A stretch of DNA of 64,000 bases from an uncultured bacterium (GCA_903824675.1 CAIJXV010000006.1:110695-174694), one strand, 5' to 3'; counted from the first letter of the stretch, positions 16,824 to 25,943 are shown. Notes: a model not told the origin generated them from the letters alone. Program-made: numbers and translations.

Positions 16824-19214
16824 TCAGGGCGCGGACCAGAGGAAGGGGCGTCCCACCAGGCCGCGATGTTGCGCCCGATCCAGGGTGCCATTGAGCAGAA
16901 AGATAAACTCATTGTCCCGGCCGGGTTGGAACCCGCGGGTTAATTCGATGGAAAGGGTTCCTGCGCCGCGCCGATGTACGGCCCAGACCCGGCCGGTCGG
17001 GTTGGTCGGAGTGTTCAAGGCGACATCGGGTGGCGAAAAGACCAGTTGGCCATTAGCCCATATCCAGGCTTTCTCGGCAAATATTTCGGGGACAAAAAGG
17101 AATACCCTTGATCCTTTGGAGGGCTTGGCGGCCTTGATCTGGATCCGGTACCAACCCGATCCATCAAAGGGGTAGGCGAGGGCATCGCGATAGCCATTCA
17201 GACTCCAATCCCGGTGCAGATCAATCGAATCCCATTTGAGATTTCGGGCGACGTCAGCCCGATACCATTGGGCAAACAGACCATCGTTATGGGGATCGGT
17301 TTTGAACTCAACCGGCATCGGTGATTGCCCCAATAAATTTCCAAGGGGGCCTACTGTGCGTTCTTTAACTTCAGTCAACCGGTCCATGAGATATTGAAAA
17401 CCCTGCCGATCAGCGAGTACCCAGCCGGGGTCGGGTGGGTATAAATCTTTCTGAAGGGCGGAGACGGCAGCCACGGTTTTCTGCAGGCTGTCAGCGGATT
17501 GGAGTCCGGTGGAGAAATCGTTTTCCCGAAGGGCGGAGAAAGCTGATTGGTAGGCTTTCATGTAGTCCACCATCAGTTTGAAAGCGGCGACGTGCGCCTG
17601 GGCGGGGGGGGAGGCTTGGGCGAGCGGGGTGGCGGTCTCGATCAGTGGGTTCAGCTTTTCCATGCACGCCGGCGGGAAAATCGAGGACCAATCGGCATAG
17701 AGCGGGGTCCAGGCCATGGAGTCGGGCGTGGTCTCCTGGGCGGTCTCGATGGTGCGAAGAAATTCCTCCATCGGCCCGGCTGCGGGGCCGAAGAATTTTT
17801 CGCAAAAATCCCGTCGGAGCGCGTCGAGATCGGCGTTGATATTCCACATGAGTTTGGTTCGGAAATAATAATTCAAGCCGGTTCGCAAAAAGGCCGGCTG
17901 TCCTTCGGTGGTGAAGCCCAGGCCCCCGAGGTCATGATAACGTTTGAAATCCTGGGCCAGAACCGAGCCCCGCCAGGACGGCATGCGGGACAGATCGGCA
18001 TGCGGATCATAATCGTAAATCAGGAAGTGGGGACACAGTTTTTGCCAGGCATCGATCGTCCAGCCCCGGCGTAGGGCGAAGAAATCATTGGTTGCGCCGA
18101 GGGGCCGAAAGGTGCTGGTTCGCAGTTGGGCGATTTGCACCAGAATATTGGGGCTCCACGGCGCATCGAGTCCTTCCGGCGGACGGACCCGGTTGGCATA
18201 GGCGAGAACGATCATGAATTTGGACGGGCATTCCTTGCGGACGGCACAGGCGATGTTGTTGACGAAATTAAAGTAGGCGTCGGAGATGCATTCATCGATT
18301 CCGTTTTCCAGGCGGAATCCATGGTTGGCCGCGAGACAGGACGGGCAATAGCAACGGGGTGAGCCATCGGGCGCCGAAAAACCGAAACTGTCGGTTTCGG
18401 GGTGGGCCTTGAAATAAGCCACCAGATTGCTGGCGGCAATTTCAACGGCCAGCCGACTGCTGGTGCACAACATGACTTCGTGCAGGGGCGTTTTGTCCGA
18501 TTGCCGTTCCCCGTTGGGGCGCATGGCGTAAATTTCCGGATGTTGTGCGGCATAGGTGCCGGGCGGGGCCAGGCGGTGAATGCTGCCATCGCCCGGAAAG
18601 GCAAACATCGAGCGTTCGGTTCCTTTGTTACGAATCAACCAGGGATCGTAATTCGAGGTTGAATCCGCCCATCCGGACATCCAGATATTGCGGACCGGAA
18701 AGGAGGGAGTTTCATGTAGATCGAGCGGGGGAAGCGTTATTGTTTTCATCGCGGGGATCACTTCGCCGAAGGGACCCGGGAAAAACCAGCGGCAGCCGAG
18801 TTGTTCCAATAGTTCATAGACGGCGTATTCGGTGCCCCGATAGAGGGGACCTTCGTTGCCGGCGGCGATGACCAGGTTTTTGTGGGTTCGCAGGATGAAT
18901 CCTTCCCGGGTATGGAAAGGGTCGTCACCGCTGGGGATGTCTTGGTCCTGGACGAATTTGGAATGACCGACGCAGATGATCGTTGTGGAACGATTGGTCA
19001 GGGCCGATTCCTTGAGGATGGGCAGAAGGGCTCCGGATATCTTTTTCAGAATGGTTTGCAACTCCCGGGCCGCCCGTTCCGCAGAAGCGGTGGGCTGATC
19101 GGCGATGACAATGGAAGCCATGGGCTTGCCATCTTTGATCAACACTAGATCGTTTGCCAGACACGGGAGAACGAGCAAAATGCACAAAGCGCTGATGCAG
19201 AGATGAATAAACAT
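16824..19214 (-). CDS. Secreted DUF4838 domain protein (GH67/GH20-like N-terminal domain)
   Basis: A 796-residue exported protein. A signal peptide is plain at the start (FIHLCISALCILLVLPCLA). Residues about 25-150 resemble the N-terminal domain of alpha-glucuronidases (ASAERAARELQTILKKISGA), followed by the signature GTEYAVYELLEQLGCRWFFP. The DUF4838 region follows, with a CxxC pair (RCYCPSCLAANHG) that may bind metal and F-G-F-S-A-P-D-G-S motifs. The C-terminal part looks like a galactose-binding beta-sandwich. I chose the ATG at 19214, preceded by GAGG, because the frame upstream lacks any leader. The gene is divergent from a sialidase gene. Probably a glycan-active enzyme; the activity is not established. 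Confidence 0.85.
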   Translation of the reverse strand: MFIHLCISALCILLVLPCLANDLVLIKDGKPMASIVIADQPTASAERAARELQTILKKISGALLPILKESALTNRSTTIICVGHSKFVQDQDIPSGDDPFHTREGFILRTHKNLVIAAGNEGPLYRGTEYAVYELLEQLGCRWFFPGPFGEVIPAMKTITLPPLDLHETPSFPVRNIWMSGWADSTSNYDPWLIRNKGTERSMFAFPGDGSIHRLAPPGTYAAQHPEIYAMRPNGERQSDKTPLHEVMLCTSSRLAVEIAASNLVAYFKAHPETDSFGFSAPDGSPRCYCPSCLAANHGFRLENGIDECISDAYFNFVNNIACAVRKECPSKFMIVLAYANRVRPPEGLDAPWSPNILVQIAQLRTSTFRPLGATNDFFALRRGWTIDAWQKLCPHFLIYDYDPHADLSRMPSWRGSVLAQDFKRYHDLGGLGFTTEGQPAFLRTGLNYYFRTKLMWNINADLDALRRDFCEKFFGPAAGPMEEFLRTIETAQETTPDSMAWTPLYADWSSIFPPACMEKLNPLIETATPLAQASPPAQAHVAAFKLMVDYMKAYQSAFSALRENDFSTGLQSADSLQKTVAAVSALQKDLYPPDPGWVLADRQGFQYLMDRLTEVKERTVGPLGNLLGQSPMPVEFKTDPHNDGLFAQWYRADVARNLKWDSIDLHRDWSLNGYRDALAYPFDGSGWYRIQIKAAKPSKGSRVFLFVPEIFAEKAWIWANGQLVFSPPDVALNTPTNPTGRVWAVHRRGAGTLSIELTRGFQPGRDNEFIFLLNGTLDRAQHRGLVGRPFLWSAP

Positions 19215-19332
19215 GGGAAGATCCTCAGAGTTGAGTTCGAATGTAGAATATTTCAAAAAAACATTCACCTTTTTTGTCTCTTTATTTTGTAATGGCGATC
19301 CTACAGAAATAACGATAGTTTTTGGTGTTTGG

Positions 19333-19371
19333 GCAACAAAGTTCTGCAATGTTATGGAACTATTTTGTTGC
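19333..19371. promoter_or_regulatory. Inverted repeat between DUF4838 and sialidase genes (candidate operator)
   Basis: Perfect 8-bp arms GCAACAAA (19333-19340) and TTTGTTGC (19364-19371) enclose inner GTTC and GAAC half-sites (19341-19344, 19357-19360). It lies in the 208-bp spacer of two divergent glycan genes, closer to the sialidase start. Symmetry of this size suits a dimeric regulator. Operator function is inferred from position and symmetry. Confidence 0.5.
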
Positions 19372-19422
19372 AACACTCGTCCTGCAGGAGACCCCATTCG
19401 ATTTTTAAAGGAGAGCCCATCC

Positions 19423-20505
19423 ATGCGTGAACAAATCAGGATTCAAACGGTGGCCGAACACGATTCGGCCTATACTCGGAAATCGGAAGGGGATGTCATT
19501 GAACTTCGCAATGGCAACTTGCTGTTGTCGTATATGGAGTTCGGCGGGGATGGGTCTGATTTTTCGTCGACCCGGCTGGTTGCCGTGGAGTCCGAGGATG
19601 GCGGTCGCACATGGTACAATCATCGGGTGATCACGGAGACGGCGCCGGGGGATATCAATGTCTATGCCCCGAACCTGATTCGATTGCCGACCGGGGAGAT
19701 CCTTTATGTTTTTGCCCGCTATCATAAGGGCAAGCCCCGAATCGCAACCCACCATGTCTGGCGGTCGGAGGATGAGGGTCAGACCTTTACGCCCCATTCG
19801 GTGTTTGGTGAAAAAGCTCCCTTGGGCTCGTGCAACGCCACCCTGAAGAGATTGTCATCCGGTCGGCTCGTGTTCCCGATGTGCGTGATGATTCCGGAAC
19901 CAACGGATGACCCCTACGGTGGCACTTACGATGGCGTCGTTTACCACAGCGATGACGGTGGGATCCGGTGGACGGAATCCAAAAACCGGATTTGTCTGCC
20001 GATGCGGGGGGTCATGGAGAACCATGTGGAAGAGACCCGGGACGGGCGGATCATTCAAGTGATGCGGAATCAATTGGGTTCCCTTTTTCTTTCCTACTCA
20101 TCCGATGGCGGTGAGACCTGGACAAACCCCCAGACGTCGGGGCTTAGCACCCCGGAATCGTGTCCGGAATTGGTCCGGATTCCAGCGACCGGCGATTTGC
20201 TGATGATCTGGAACAACAGTCCTTACGATCCAGGCTATGCCTCTCATTATGGGAAACGGACCCCATTGACGGCGGCGGTCTCGACCGATGAAGGGCGTAC
20301 GTGGGGACAGATTCGGAATATCGAGAACGATTCCAAGCGGGCCTATTCAAACCCGGGTTGCCGCTTTACCCGGGATGGCCGGGCGATCATTAACTATTGG
20401 ACCTGCGAATATCTGCCCAATGGGTGCATGCAGGACATCATTGATTTACGGTTGGCCCAGATCGAGACGGACTGGTTTTACGGACTGATGGACAATCCGC
20501 AATAA
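19423..20505 (+). CDS. Sialidase / BNR-repeat exo-hydrolase family protein
   Basis: A 360-residue six-bladed beta-propeller of the sialidase superfamily. Asp-box-like repeats are visible: SEDGGRTWYNH, SEDEGQTF, SSDGGETWTNP and STDEGRTWGQI. Early arginines and SRGDVIELRNGNLLLSYMEF-like strands (here GDVIELRNGNLLLSYMEF) fit the first blade. No signal peptide is seen with the chosen start at 19423, which follows AAAGGAGAG; a longer frame opens at 19213 but overlaps the opposite gene's start. Relatives act on sialic acid or other sugars; specificity is unknown. The divergent DUF4838 neighbour and shared inverted repeat suggest joint control. Confidence 0.82.
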   Translation: MREQIRIQTVAEHDSAYTRKSEGDVIELRNGNLLLSYMEFGGDGSDFSSTRLVAVESEDGGRTWYNHRVITETAPGDINVYAPNLIRLPTGEILYVFARYHKGKPRIATHHVWRSEDEGQTFTPHSVFGEKAPLGSCNATLKRLSSGRLVFPMCVMIPEPTDDPYGGTYDGVVYHSDDGGIRWTESKNRICLPMRGVMENHVEETRDGRIIQVMRNQLGSLFLSYSSDGGETWTNPQTSGLSTPESCPELVRIPATGDLLMIWNNSPYDPGYASHYGKRTPLTAAVSTDEGRTWGQIRNIENDSKRAYSNPGCRFTRDGRAIINYWTCEYLPNGCMQDIIDLRLAQIETDWFYGLMDNPQ

Positions 20506-20548
20506 GTGTGCTACATTATGTGCGTCATAAAACAAAGGGGGAGACATC

Positions 20549-20803
20549 ATGGAATCGGCGACTATTCGAGATATCCAACATAATCTCGCCGCTTATCTGC
20601 GCCGGGTGGAACAGGGAGAAGATATTGAAATCCGACGCCGGAATAAAGTGGTGGCCCGACTGGTTCATATCGACCTGTATGAGGGATTTGAAAAAACAAA
20701 GTGGGAGGGAGTGAGAGAAAGACGGCTGGCGCTCTGGGGTCGGCAAGCCGCTCCCGGCAAATCCGCTTCTAAACTGGTCTATGAATCGCGCGGGGATCGG
20801 TAA
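20549..20803 (+). CDS. Type II antitoxin, Phd/YefM family
   Basis: An 84-residue small DNA-binding antitoxin. The N-terminal half has the Phd/YefM pattern, a helix followed by strand signatures: IRDIQHNLAAYLRRVEQGED and IEIRRRNKVVARL. The C-terminal half is charged and probably unstructured until it binds the toxin. The start follows AAGGGGGAG. Its stop overlaps the ATG of the PIN toxin by one base (TAATG), the usual coupling in such pairs. It probably represses its own promoter. Confidence 0.9.
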   Translation: MESATIRDIQHNLAAYLRRVEQGEDIEIRRRNKVVARLVHIDLYEGFEKTKWEGVRERRLALWGRQAAPGKSASKLVYESRGDR

Positions 20804-21252
20804 TGAATACCTATCTGGACACCGGGGTTTTGCTTCCCCTCTACATTGAGGAGTCGTTTAGCGATCGCATAACGAAGATCGTTGAAGCGCGATCCGATCC
20901 CCTGCCCCTGAATTTGTTCCAGGAAGTGGAGTTCGAGAATGCCACCCGACTGAAGGTGTTTCGGAGGGAAATCACTCCACGGCATGTGACTCAAATCTTC
21001 AAAGCGTGGAATGACGATATCGGTGCGGGGCGTCTGATTCGGCGGCCGGTCAACTGGGTACAAGCCCTGGATGAAGCGCGGCTCCTGGGGACGATGGTGA
21101 GCGTAAAAACGGGGTGCCGCACGTTGGATCTGGTGCATGTGGCGATTGCGGTGAAATGGGGGTGTGAATGGTTTGTCACCGCCGATGAACGCCAATTAAA
21201 AGCCGCCCAGGCGGCCGGCTTGAAAGTCTTGGATGTAAGGGAAGTGGATTGA
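20803..21252 (+). CDS. PIN-domain toxin, VapC family ribonuclease
   Basis: A 149-residue PIN-domain RNase. The four acidic positions of the family are visible in context: D6 (MNTYLDTGVLLPLY), a glutamate in QEVEFENA, an aspartate in CRTLDLVHVAIAVKWG and the last aspartate in WFVTADERQLKAA. These coordinate the divalent metals that cleave tRNA or other RNA in known VapC proteins. It is translated with the Phd-type antitoxin by a one-base overlap. The size is normal and no damage is seen, so the pair is probably functional. Confidence 0.92.
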   Translation: MNTYLDTGVLLPLYIEESFSDRITKIVEARSDPLPLNLFQEVEFENATRLKVFRREITPRHVTQIFKAWNDDIGAGRLIRRPVNWVQALDEARLLGTMVSVKTGCRTLDLVHVAIAVKWGCEWFVTADERQLKAAQAAGLKVLDVREVD

Positions 21253-21877
21253 CGTCCTGATTTTTCACCCATTCTTCGAGAAGGCTCAGGGAAGCAAAAT
21301 TCCGCTTGCGCTGGGTATTCGGAAAAGAGTAAATTGCGCCCGGTATTTAAGAATTGGCATGTCCCCCCCCCCGTCAGGCGGAGGCAGATGAAAAAGTTGC
21401 AGGCCATGCTCAGATATTGTGTAAGAAATAGCGAAGCGTGGCCACTTGGCACACCTCTTGCGTCTGTCTGTCTGTCTGTCTGATTCCCCCGCTAAGAGTT
21501 GCCTTTTCGGGCGGTTCCCTTCGACTCCGCTCCCGCCTCCGCGAGTACGCTACGGCGCGGCAAGCAGGGCAGGCCCTTCGACTCCGCTCAGGGCAGGCCG
21601 ACCGCAATGGAAATCCATTTTTTCCCGCGGCCCAGGCGAAACGGCCGCCATCTATCCCCAGAACCTCTTGCGCAACTTCCGCGGACACGACGAAGCGTGT
21701 CCCTCCGGGTCGCAATTCCGTAGATTCCCTCGCCTTCCGGGGGGGCACGCTTCGTCGTGACTGTCTTTGCGGGGAGTTTTGCAAGAGATTACAACGGACA
21801 GCGTGATGCCCCACTCCTGCCCTGAGCTCGTCGAAGGGCTACGAGCGGACAAAATATTGGAACAAGAAGGAGCGAAC
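21253..21877. repeat. Repeat-rich intergenic region
   Basis: 625 bp with no convincing gene. It contains five tandem TCTG units (21463-21482). A perfect 14-bp inverted repeat, CACGACGAAGCGTG / CACGCTTCGTCGTG, occurs at 21686-21699 and 21746-21759. A dispersed repeat, CCCTTCGACTCCGCTCAGGG plus CAGG, lies at 21574-21597, with an inverted relative at 21816-21838. Short open frames here carry repeat-derived low-complexity sequence and were not called. Confidence 0.7.
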
Positions 21878-23332
21878 ATGAAACATAGAACAACGATGGG
21901 TTGGCTGGCGGTGGGAATGGGGCTGATGTTCCTGATGGCGGGTCCGGCGGAGGCGAACAATATACGGGTGGCCAATGTCGCCCTGCAAAATCAGAACACG
22001 GATGCGAAGACGGCGGACGTGGTTTTCGATCTCGCCTGGTCCAACTCCTGGCGGGGAGCGGATAACTGGGATGCCGCCTGGGTGTTCGTGAAGTTTCGCG
22101 CGCCGGGCTCGAACAACTGGCAGCACGCCACGTTGTCCACCAATAGCTCAGACCACAAGCCGGCCGCGAACGGCACGATCACCGCCGTGCCCGATGGCAA
22201 GGGAGCCTTCGTCTATCGCGCGTCGGGTTACACCGGGAGCGTCAATTATGTGCAGACGAAACTGCGCTGGAACTATGGGACAAACGGATACAACTTTGCC
22301 AAGGGCGAACTGGTCGAGGTGTCCGTGCATGCCATCGAGATGGTCTATATTCCGGCTGGGCCGTTCTATCTCGGGTCCGGTGGCGCAGAGAGCGGTCATT
22401 TTTATGCTCCTGATGGGACGGCGCAGACTACGAATGCCTTTCTGGTCTCCTCCGAGAATGCCATCACCGTCGCGAACAGCAGTGGCAACCTTTACTACGT
22501 CAACGTTGGTGGCAACGTCGGTGATGGATCGGGAACCATTTCCAATGGGTTTCCGAAGGGGTATGCGGCGTTCTACTGCATGAAGTATGAGGTCAGCCAG
22601 GGGCAGTATGCGGACTTTTTGAATAAGCTGACGGCGGCGCAGGACGCCACGCGATACCCGAACTACAGCGACTATCGCTACACCATCGGGGGCACGACGA
22701 CTAACCGGAGTGCCAGCGCGCCGGATCGGGCGTGTAATTATTTATCCTGGGCGGATGGGATTGCCTATGCGGATTGGGCGGCGTTGCGGCCGATGACGGA
22801 ACTGGAGTTCGAGAAGGCGTGCCGGGGCCCTGCTCAGCCCGTGGTCAACGAATATGCCTGGGGCACCACGGCGATCACGAACCTGGCGACACCCGAAACC
22901 GGGACACTCGGCAGTGGCACCGAAACGCCCAACCCGGCCACGGCAAACTGTTGTTACGGCAATGTCATGGGAGGTCCGACACGGGTAGGGATCTTTGCGA
23001 CGGCCACCTCAGGACGACAGGGAGCTGGCGCGGGCTACTATGGGGTGATGGAACTGAGCGGAAACCTCTGGGAGCGACCGGTGACGGTGGGGAATGTTGC
23101 GGGGCGAACCTTCCAGGGGACGATGGGGGACGGAGTGTTAGACCCGAACGGGAATCCCACCGGGAACCCGGACTGGCCCAACTATTCGACGGCCAGCGGC
23201 GCCGGGCTTCGGGGCGGCACTTGGAAAGATACCACAGACTACCTGAGGAGTTCCGACCGCTTCTACGCCGCTTACACGAGCGAGTTTCGGATCAGCACTT
23301 TCGGTTCGCGTGCGGTCCGGCTGGCGCCGTAG
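21878..23332 (+). CDS. Secreted SUMF1/formylglycine-generating-enzyme-like protein
   Basis: A 484-residue exported protein. Signal peptide: residues 1-25 (MKHRTTMGWLAVGMGLMFLM, then AGPAEA). Residues about 25-145 form a beta-rich N-terminal domain (NNIRVANVALQNQN opening) often found before SUMF1 domains in PVC bacteria. From about 150 the SUMF1 fold begins: MVYIPAGPFYLGSGG, FYCMKYEVSQGQYADFLNKL, RPMTELEFEKACRGP, YYGVMELSGNLWE and a final RGGTWKD ... SRAVR region. The last motif departs from the usual GGSW and FGFR, and the catalytic cysteine pair of true sulfatase-activating enzymes is not evident. It is therefore more likely a lectin-like or structural member. The start follows GAAGGAG. Confidence 0.85.
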   Translation: MKHRTTMGWLAVGMGLMFLMAGPAEANNIRVANVALQNQNTDAKTADVVFDLAWSNSWRGADNWDAAWVFVKFRAPGSNNWQHATLSTNSSDHKPAANGTITAVPDGKGAFVYRASGYTGSVNYVQTKLRWNYGTNGYNFAKGELVEVSVHAIEMVYIPAGPFYLGSGGAESGHFYAPDGTAQTTNAFLVSSENAITVANSSGNLYYVNVGGNVGDGSGTISNGFPKGYAAFYCMKYEVSQGQYADFLNKLTAAQDATRYPNYSDYRYTIGGTTTNRSASAPDRACNYLSWADGIAYADWAALRPMTELEFEKACRGPAQPVVNEYAWGTTAITNLATPETGTLGSGTETPNPATANCCYGNVMGGPTRVGIFATATSGRQGAGAGYYGVMELSGNLWERPVTVGNVAGRTFQGTMGDGVLDPNGNPTGNPDWPNYSTASGAGLRGGTWKDTTDYLRSSDRFYAAYTSEFRISTFGSRAVRLAP

Positions 23333-23575
23333 GGGGGGAGGGGATGTGGAACCCTTCGACACTGCTCAGGGCAGGCGCGGAATTCGGAATGTGGAGTTCG
23401 GAGTGCGGGATGAAAGGTTGGCTTGGGTGTAGCCCCGTGCCTGCCCTGAACCCGTCGAAGGGCTACGAGCGGAAGATCCGGCCAGAAGGCGTTCGTAGAA
23501 CGCGGCTACAACGAGTGGGCGACAGACGCGGGAGGAGAGGCGTTCGTAGAACGCTGCTACAACGGGAGAGAAAGA
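23333..23575. repeat. Dispersed repeats flanking the SUMF1 gene
   Basis: Contains CCCTTCGACACTGCTCAGGG plus CAGG (23352-23375) and an inverted relative (23440-23462) matching the pair upstream of the gene. It also has two near-identical 26-bp direct copies (23488-23513 and 23539-23564, one mismatch) whose core GTTCGTAGAAC is nearly palindromic. Confidence 0.75.
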
Positions 23576-24406
23576 ATGATAAAAAAATTATGCTTTCTGG
23601 CTGTTCTTTGCGGCTTGATTTGTTCTTCCGCCTGGGCCGGCCCGGACGCTTGGTTTGGAGGTGGGAGCTTTGACGGCTATGACCGGAATTCGGCGCGACC
23701 GGCCATCGGTTGTCCGCAGGTGAGCAATGCGGGCGGGGCCACGAAGGTTTTGGCCACGAGCGCCTGGCTGAATGGGATGCTGTTGTCTACAGGGACTGCG
23801 GAGACGGTGGTTTACGTCTATTGGGGAACGACGAATGGCGTAACCAACAAGGGAAGCTGGGGGACCTGGACCAATTTCGGGGTTGGCGTCGAGGGGCAAA
23901 CCTTGACCACCAACGTGAGTGTGAATCCGAATACGACATACTATTACCGGTTCTATGCCACGAATACGGCCGGGGATCAGGGGTGGGCGAGCGATTCGGC
24001 GGTGTTTCTCACGCCCGGTCCGCCCACGTTGAACACCGGAGTGGGCGCGGCACCGGTGAGTTTTGCCACAGCCACTTTGAATGGGAACCTTACCGCAGGT
24101 GGGAGTGCCACGGTATCCGTCTTCTGGGGCCAGAACACAAATGCCTGGTCCGGCACGAACAGTCTGGGCACGCGTACTCTGGGGGCGTTCGGGGCGGCGG
24201 TTTCGGGATTAAGCCCGGTGACGTTATACTATTACCGGTGTTATGGTACGAATACTCATGGGGAAGGCTGGTCGGATATTGTGGCCTTTACGACGCGAGT
24301 TCTGTCGGTGAGTTTTGCCGGCGGCAGTTATGATGGGTATGATCGGTTCACGGCGCAGGCACCGATGGTCGGGGGCGTGGCGGGAACCATTTTTACTTTA
24401 CGGTGA
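23576..24406 (+). CDS. Secreted fibronectin-type-III-like repeat protein
   Basis: A 276-residue exported protein of unknown function. A signal peptide is clear (MIKKLCFLAVLCGLICSSAW, cleaved near AWA). Two beta-sandwich units follow, each ending in the fibronectin-type phrase NTTYYYRFYATNTAG or VTLYYYRCYGTNTHG. A short motif G-G-S-x-D-G-Y-D-R occurs near the N terminus (residues 29-37) and again near the C terminus, framing the repeats. The C terminus ends soon after the second motif (GGVAGTIFTLR), so it may be complete or may have lost a tail. It follows GGAGAG and converges on the ATPase gene with 22 bp between stops. Likely a surface or extracellular protein. Confidence 0.7.
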   Translation: MIKKLCFLAVLCGLICSSAWAGPDAWFGGGSFDGYDRNSARPAIGCPQVSNAGGATKVLATSAWLNGMLLSTGTAETVVYVYWGTTNGVTNKGSWGTWTNFGVGVEGQTLTTNVSVNPNTTYYYRFYATNTAGDQGWASDSAVFLTPGPPTLNTGVGAAPVSFATATLNGNLTAGGSATVSVFWGQNTNAWSGTNSLGTRTLGAFGAAVSGLSPVTLYYYRCYGTNTHGEGWSDIVAFTTRVLSVSFAGGSYDGYDRFTAQAPMVGGVAGTIFTLR

Positions 24407-24428
24407 TGTTGAAGGTTCCAATCCAGGA

Positions 24429-25748
24429 TTAAAGCGAAACAGCACCGGCCAGATAAAGCGGGGCGTGCAAGAGGCCGTGGTCAAATTGATGGGTTCCCTG
24501 CGCAGAAAAAAGCACAGCCCGTTCAGGCGCATATTTTCCCCGGAATACCTGCATGCTTTTCGCTTTGGTGTTCAATCCCGCTTTCACTTCAACCGGGATT
24601 ATTTGATTTCCATGGGAGAGCAGGAACTCAATTTCGGAAGACGTTCCGCGCCAGGAATAGATCGGCCCTGCACCGGAGCAAAGCAGTTCGTTCAAGACCA
24701 TATTTTTCGCCATAAATCCTTTAAACTGGCCGAAATCGTACTGATAAATCGTTGCCGGATCGAGATGTAGCATGGCGCCCAGCAGGCCGGTATCGAAAAG
24801 ATAGAGCATGAAAGCGTTTTTTTCAGCATATGCCGCCAAGGGCTGTTGAACCGACCGGCAAACAGGTACGCGGTGAATCAGTCCGGCCCTGATCAACCAC
24901 TCGATGGGCCCTTCCAGCTCGTCATAGGTTGAGCGTCCGCTCAGGACATCCTTAAAAATGAATTTACGGGCCCCATCGGTTACGCGGGCGAGTTGCTCGG
25001 GGATGTTTTTGAACACACTGGCGATACGGATGGCCTTCAGCGAGCCGGAATGATTGGCAATGTCATCCAGATACGACTCGGTTAATTCGCGCTGGAGTGC
25101 GCGCACGGTTTGGAAGGCCGCCGCCCGGCGCTCCCGTAAACCGATGTATCGGTGTACCACTTCCGGCATGCCGCCCGTGATCATAAACTCCTTTAAAAAA
25201 CCAAACGCCTTATGGTGAAGGGGTGGGGAGATGACCGTCCGATTTTGTGCGGCATCGAGAAGTGCCCGGCAAAGCGGGCTTTCCTCGAGCGCTTCGAGAA
25301 ATTCAAAGAAAGACATCGGGCGGAGCCATTCCCGCTGAACTTTGCCGACTGGAAAATTCTGCTCTGAAAGACCCAGGCCGAGTAGCGACCCGGACGCGCA
25401 GATCGATGCGGACGGAAATGACTCACAAAAATATTTCAACGAGGTCAGGGCCTCGGGGCAGAGTTGAATCTCGTCGAAAATCAGCAGGGTATTATCCAGC
25501 GAGATGTCCCGGTTCAAATAGACACTCAAGTCGGTGAGGATCCGTTCCGGTTTGAGATCTGGAACGAAAAAGCCACGCAATACCGGGTCTTCTGCGAAAT
25601 CCAACAAAATACAGTTTTCATATAAGGCCTCACCGAAGGCCTTCAATATCCATGTTTTACCAACCTGACGTGCTCCCTGTAAGCGCAGGGGTTTCCGTTG
25701 AGAGGCGTTTCGCCACACGGCCAAGGTGTTCCAGAATGTTCGTTTCAT
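24429..25748 (-). CDS. ATP-binding protein, AAA_14/DUF4143 family
   Basis: A 439-residue ATPase. Walker A is GARQVGKTW near residue 25-33, Walker B is LLIFDEIQLC, and an ASGSLLGL sensor-like motif follows; together these define the AAA_14 domain. Residues about 200-380 match DUF4143, with the C-terminal nuclease-like phrase EIEFLLSHGNQIIPVEVKAG (restriction-endonuclease-like E-V-K). Such genes are scattered through PVC and Bacteroidetes genomes as solitary, often horizontally moved elements; the cellular role is not known. No Shine-Dalgarno sequence precedes the ATG, but an AT-rich region with TATAAT (25825-25820, minus strand) lies about 70 bp upstream. Confidence 0.88.
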   Translation of the reverse strand: MKRTFWNTLAVWRNASQRKPLRLQGARQVGKTWILKAFGEALYENCILLDFAEDPVLRGFFVPDLKPERILTDLSVYLNRDISLDNTLLIFDEIQLCPEALTSLKYFCESFPSASICASGSLLGLGLSEQNFPVGKVQREWLRPMSFFEFLEALEESPLCRALLDAAQNRTVISPPLHHKAFGFLKEFMITGGMPEVVHRYIGLRERRAAAFQTVRALQRELTESYLDDIANHSGSLKAIRIASVFKNIPEQLARVTDGARKFIFKDVLSGRSTYDELEGPIEWLIRAGLIHRVPVCRSVQQPLAAYAEKNAFMLYLFDTGLLGAMLHLDPATIYQYDFGQFKGFMAKNMVLNELLCSGAGPIYSWRGTSSEIEFLLSHGNQIIPVEVKAGLNTKAKSMQVFRGKYAPERAVLFSAQGTHQFDHGLLHAPLYLAGAVSL

Positions 25749-25819
25749 GCCAGTAGAATAAGATCAATACAGAACCTGTCAGCTTTTATTCATATAAAAA
25801 AAAGCATAAAGTCTCTTTT

Positions 25820-25825
25820 ATTATA
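25820..25825 (-). promoter_or_regulatory. Possible -10 element for the DUF4143 ATPase
   Basis: A perfect TATAAT on the minus strand lies in a strongly AT-rich spacer about 70 bases before the ATG. No good -35 was found 17 bases upstream. Confidence 0.35.
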
Positions 25826-25910
25826 AGCAAAAAAAGTAGCCACTCGCCCGAAAATAATTCAAAATGTAGTGGAGAAAAACGGGGGCAGTGATCGAGTTTC
25901 TTAGCAATTT

Positions 25911-25934
25911 GACAGTTTTGACCACACAACTGTC
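25911..25934. terminator. Inverted repeat after the EIIA-like gene
   Basis: GACAGTT (25911-25917) and AACTGTC (25928-25934) form a 7-bp stem with a 10-base loop, ten bases beyond the stop codon of the minus-strand EIIA-fusion gene. The following minus-strand sequence is AT-rich but lacks a long T tract, so a terminator is only possible. Confidence 0.35.
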
Positions 25935-25943
25935 GAACTTGGG

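Noticed and set aside
21438-21806. An open frame across the TCTG repeat region
   Set aside because: It consists largely of repeat-derived low-complexity sequence, with competing frames and no domain.
23488-23564. A CRISPR array suggested by two 26-bp direct repeats
   Set aside because: There are only two copies and no further units or cas genes.
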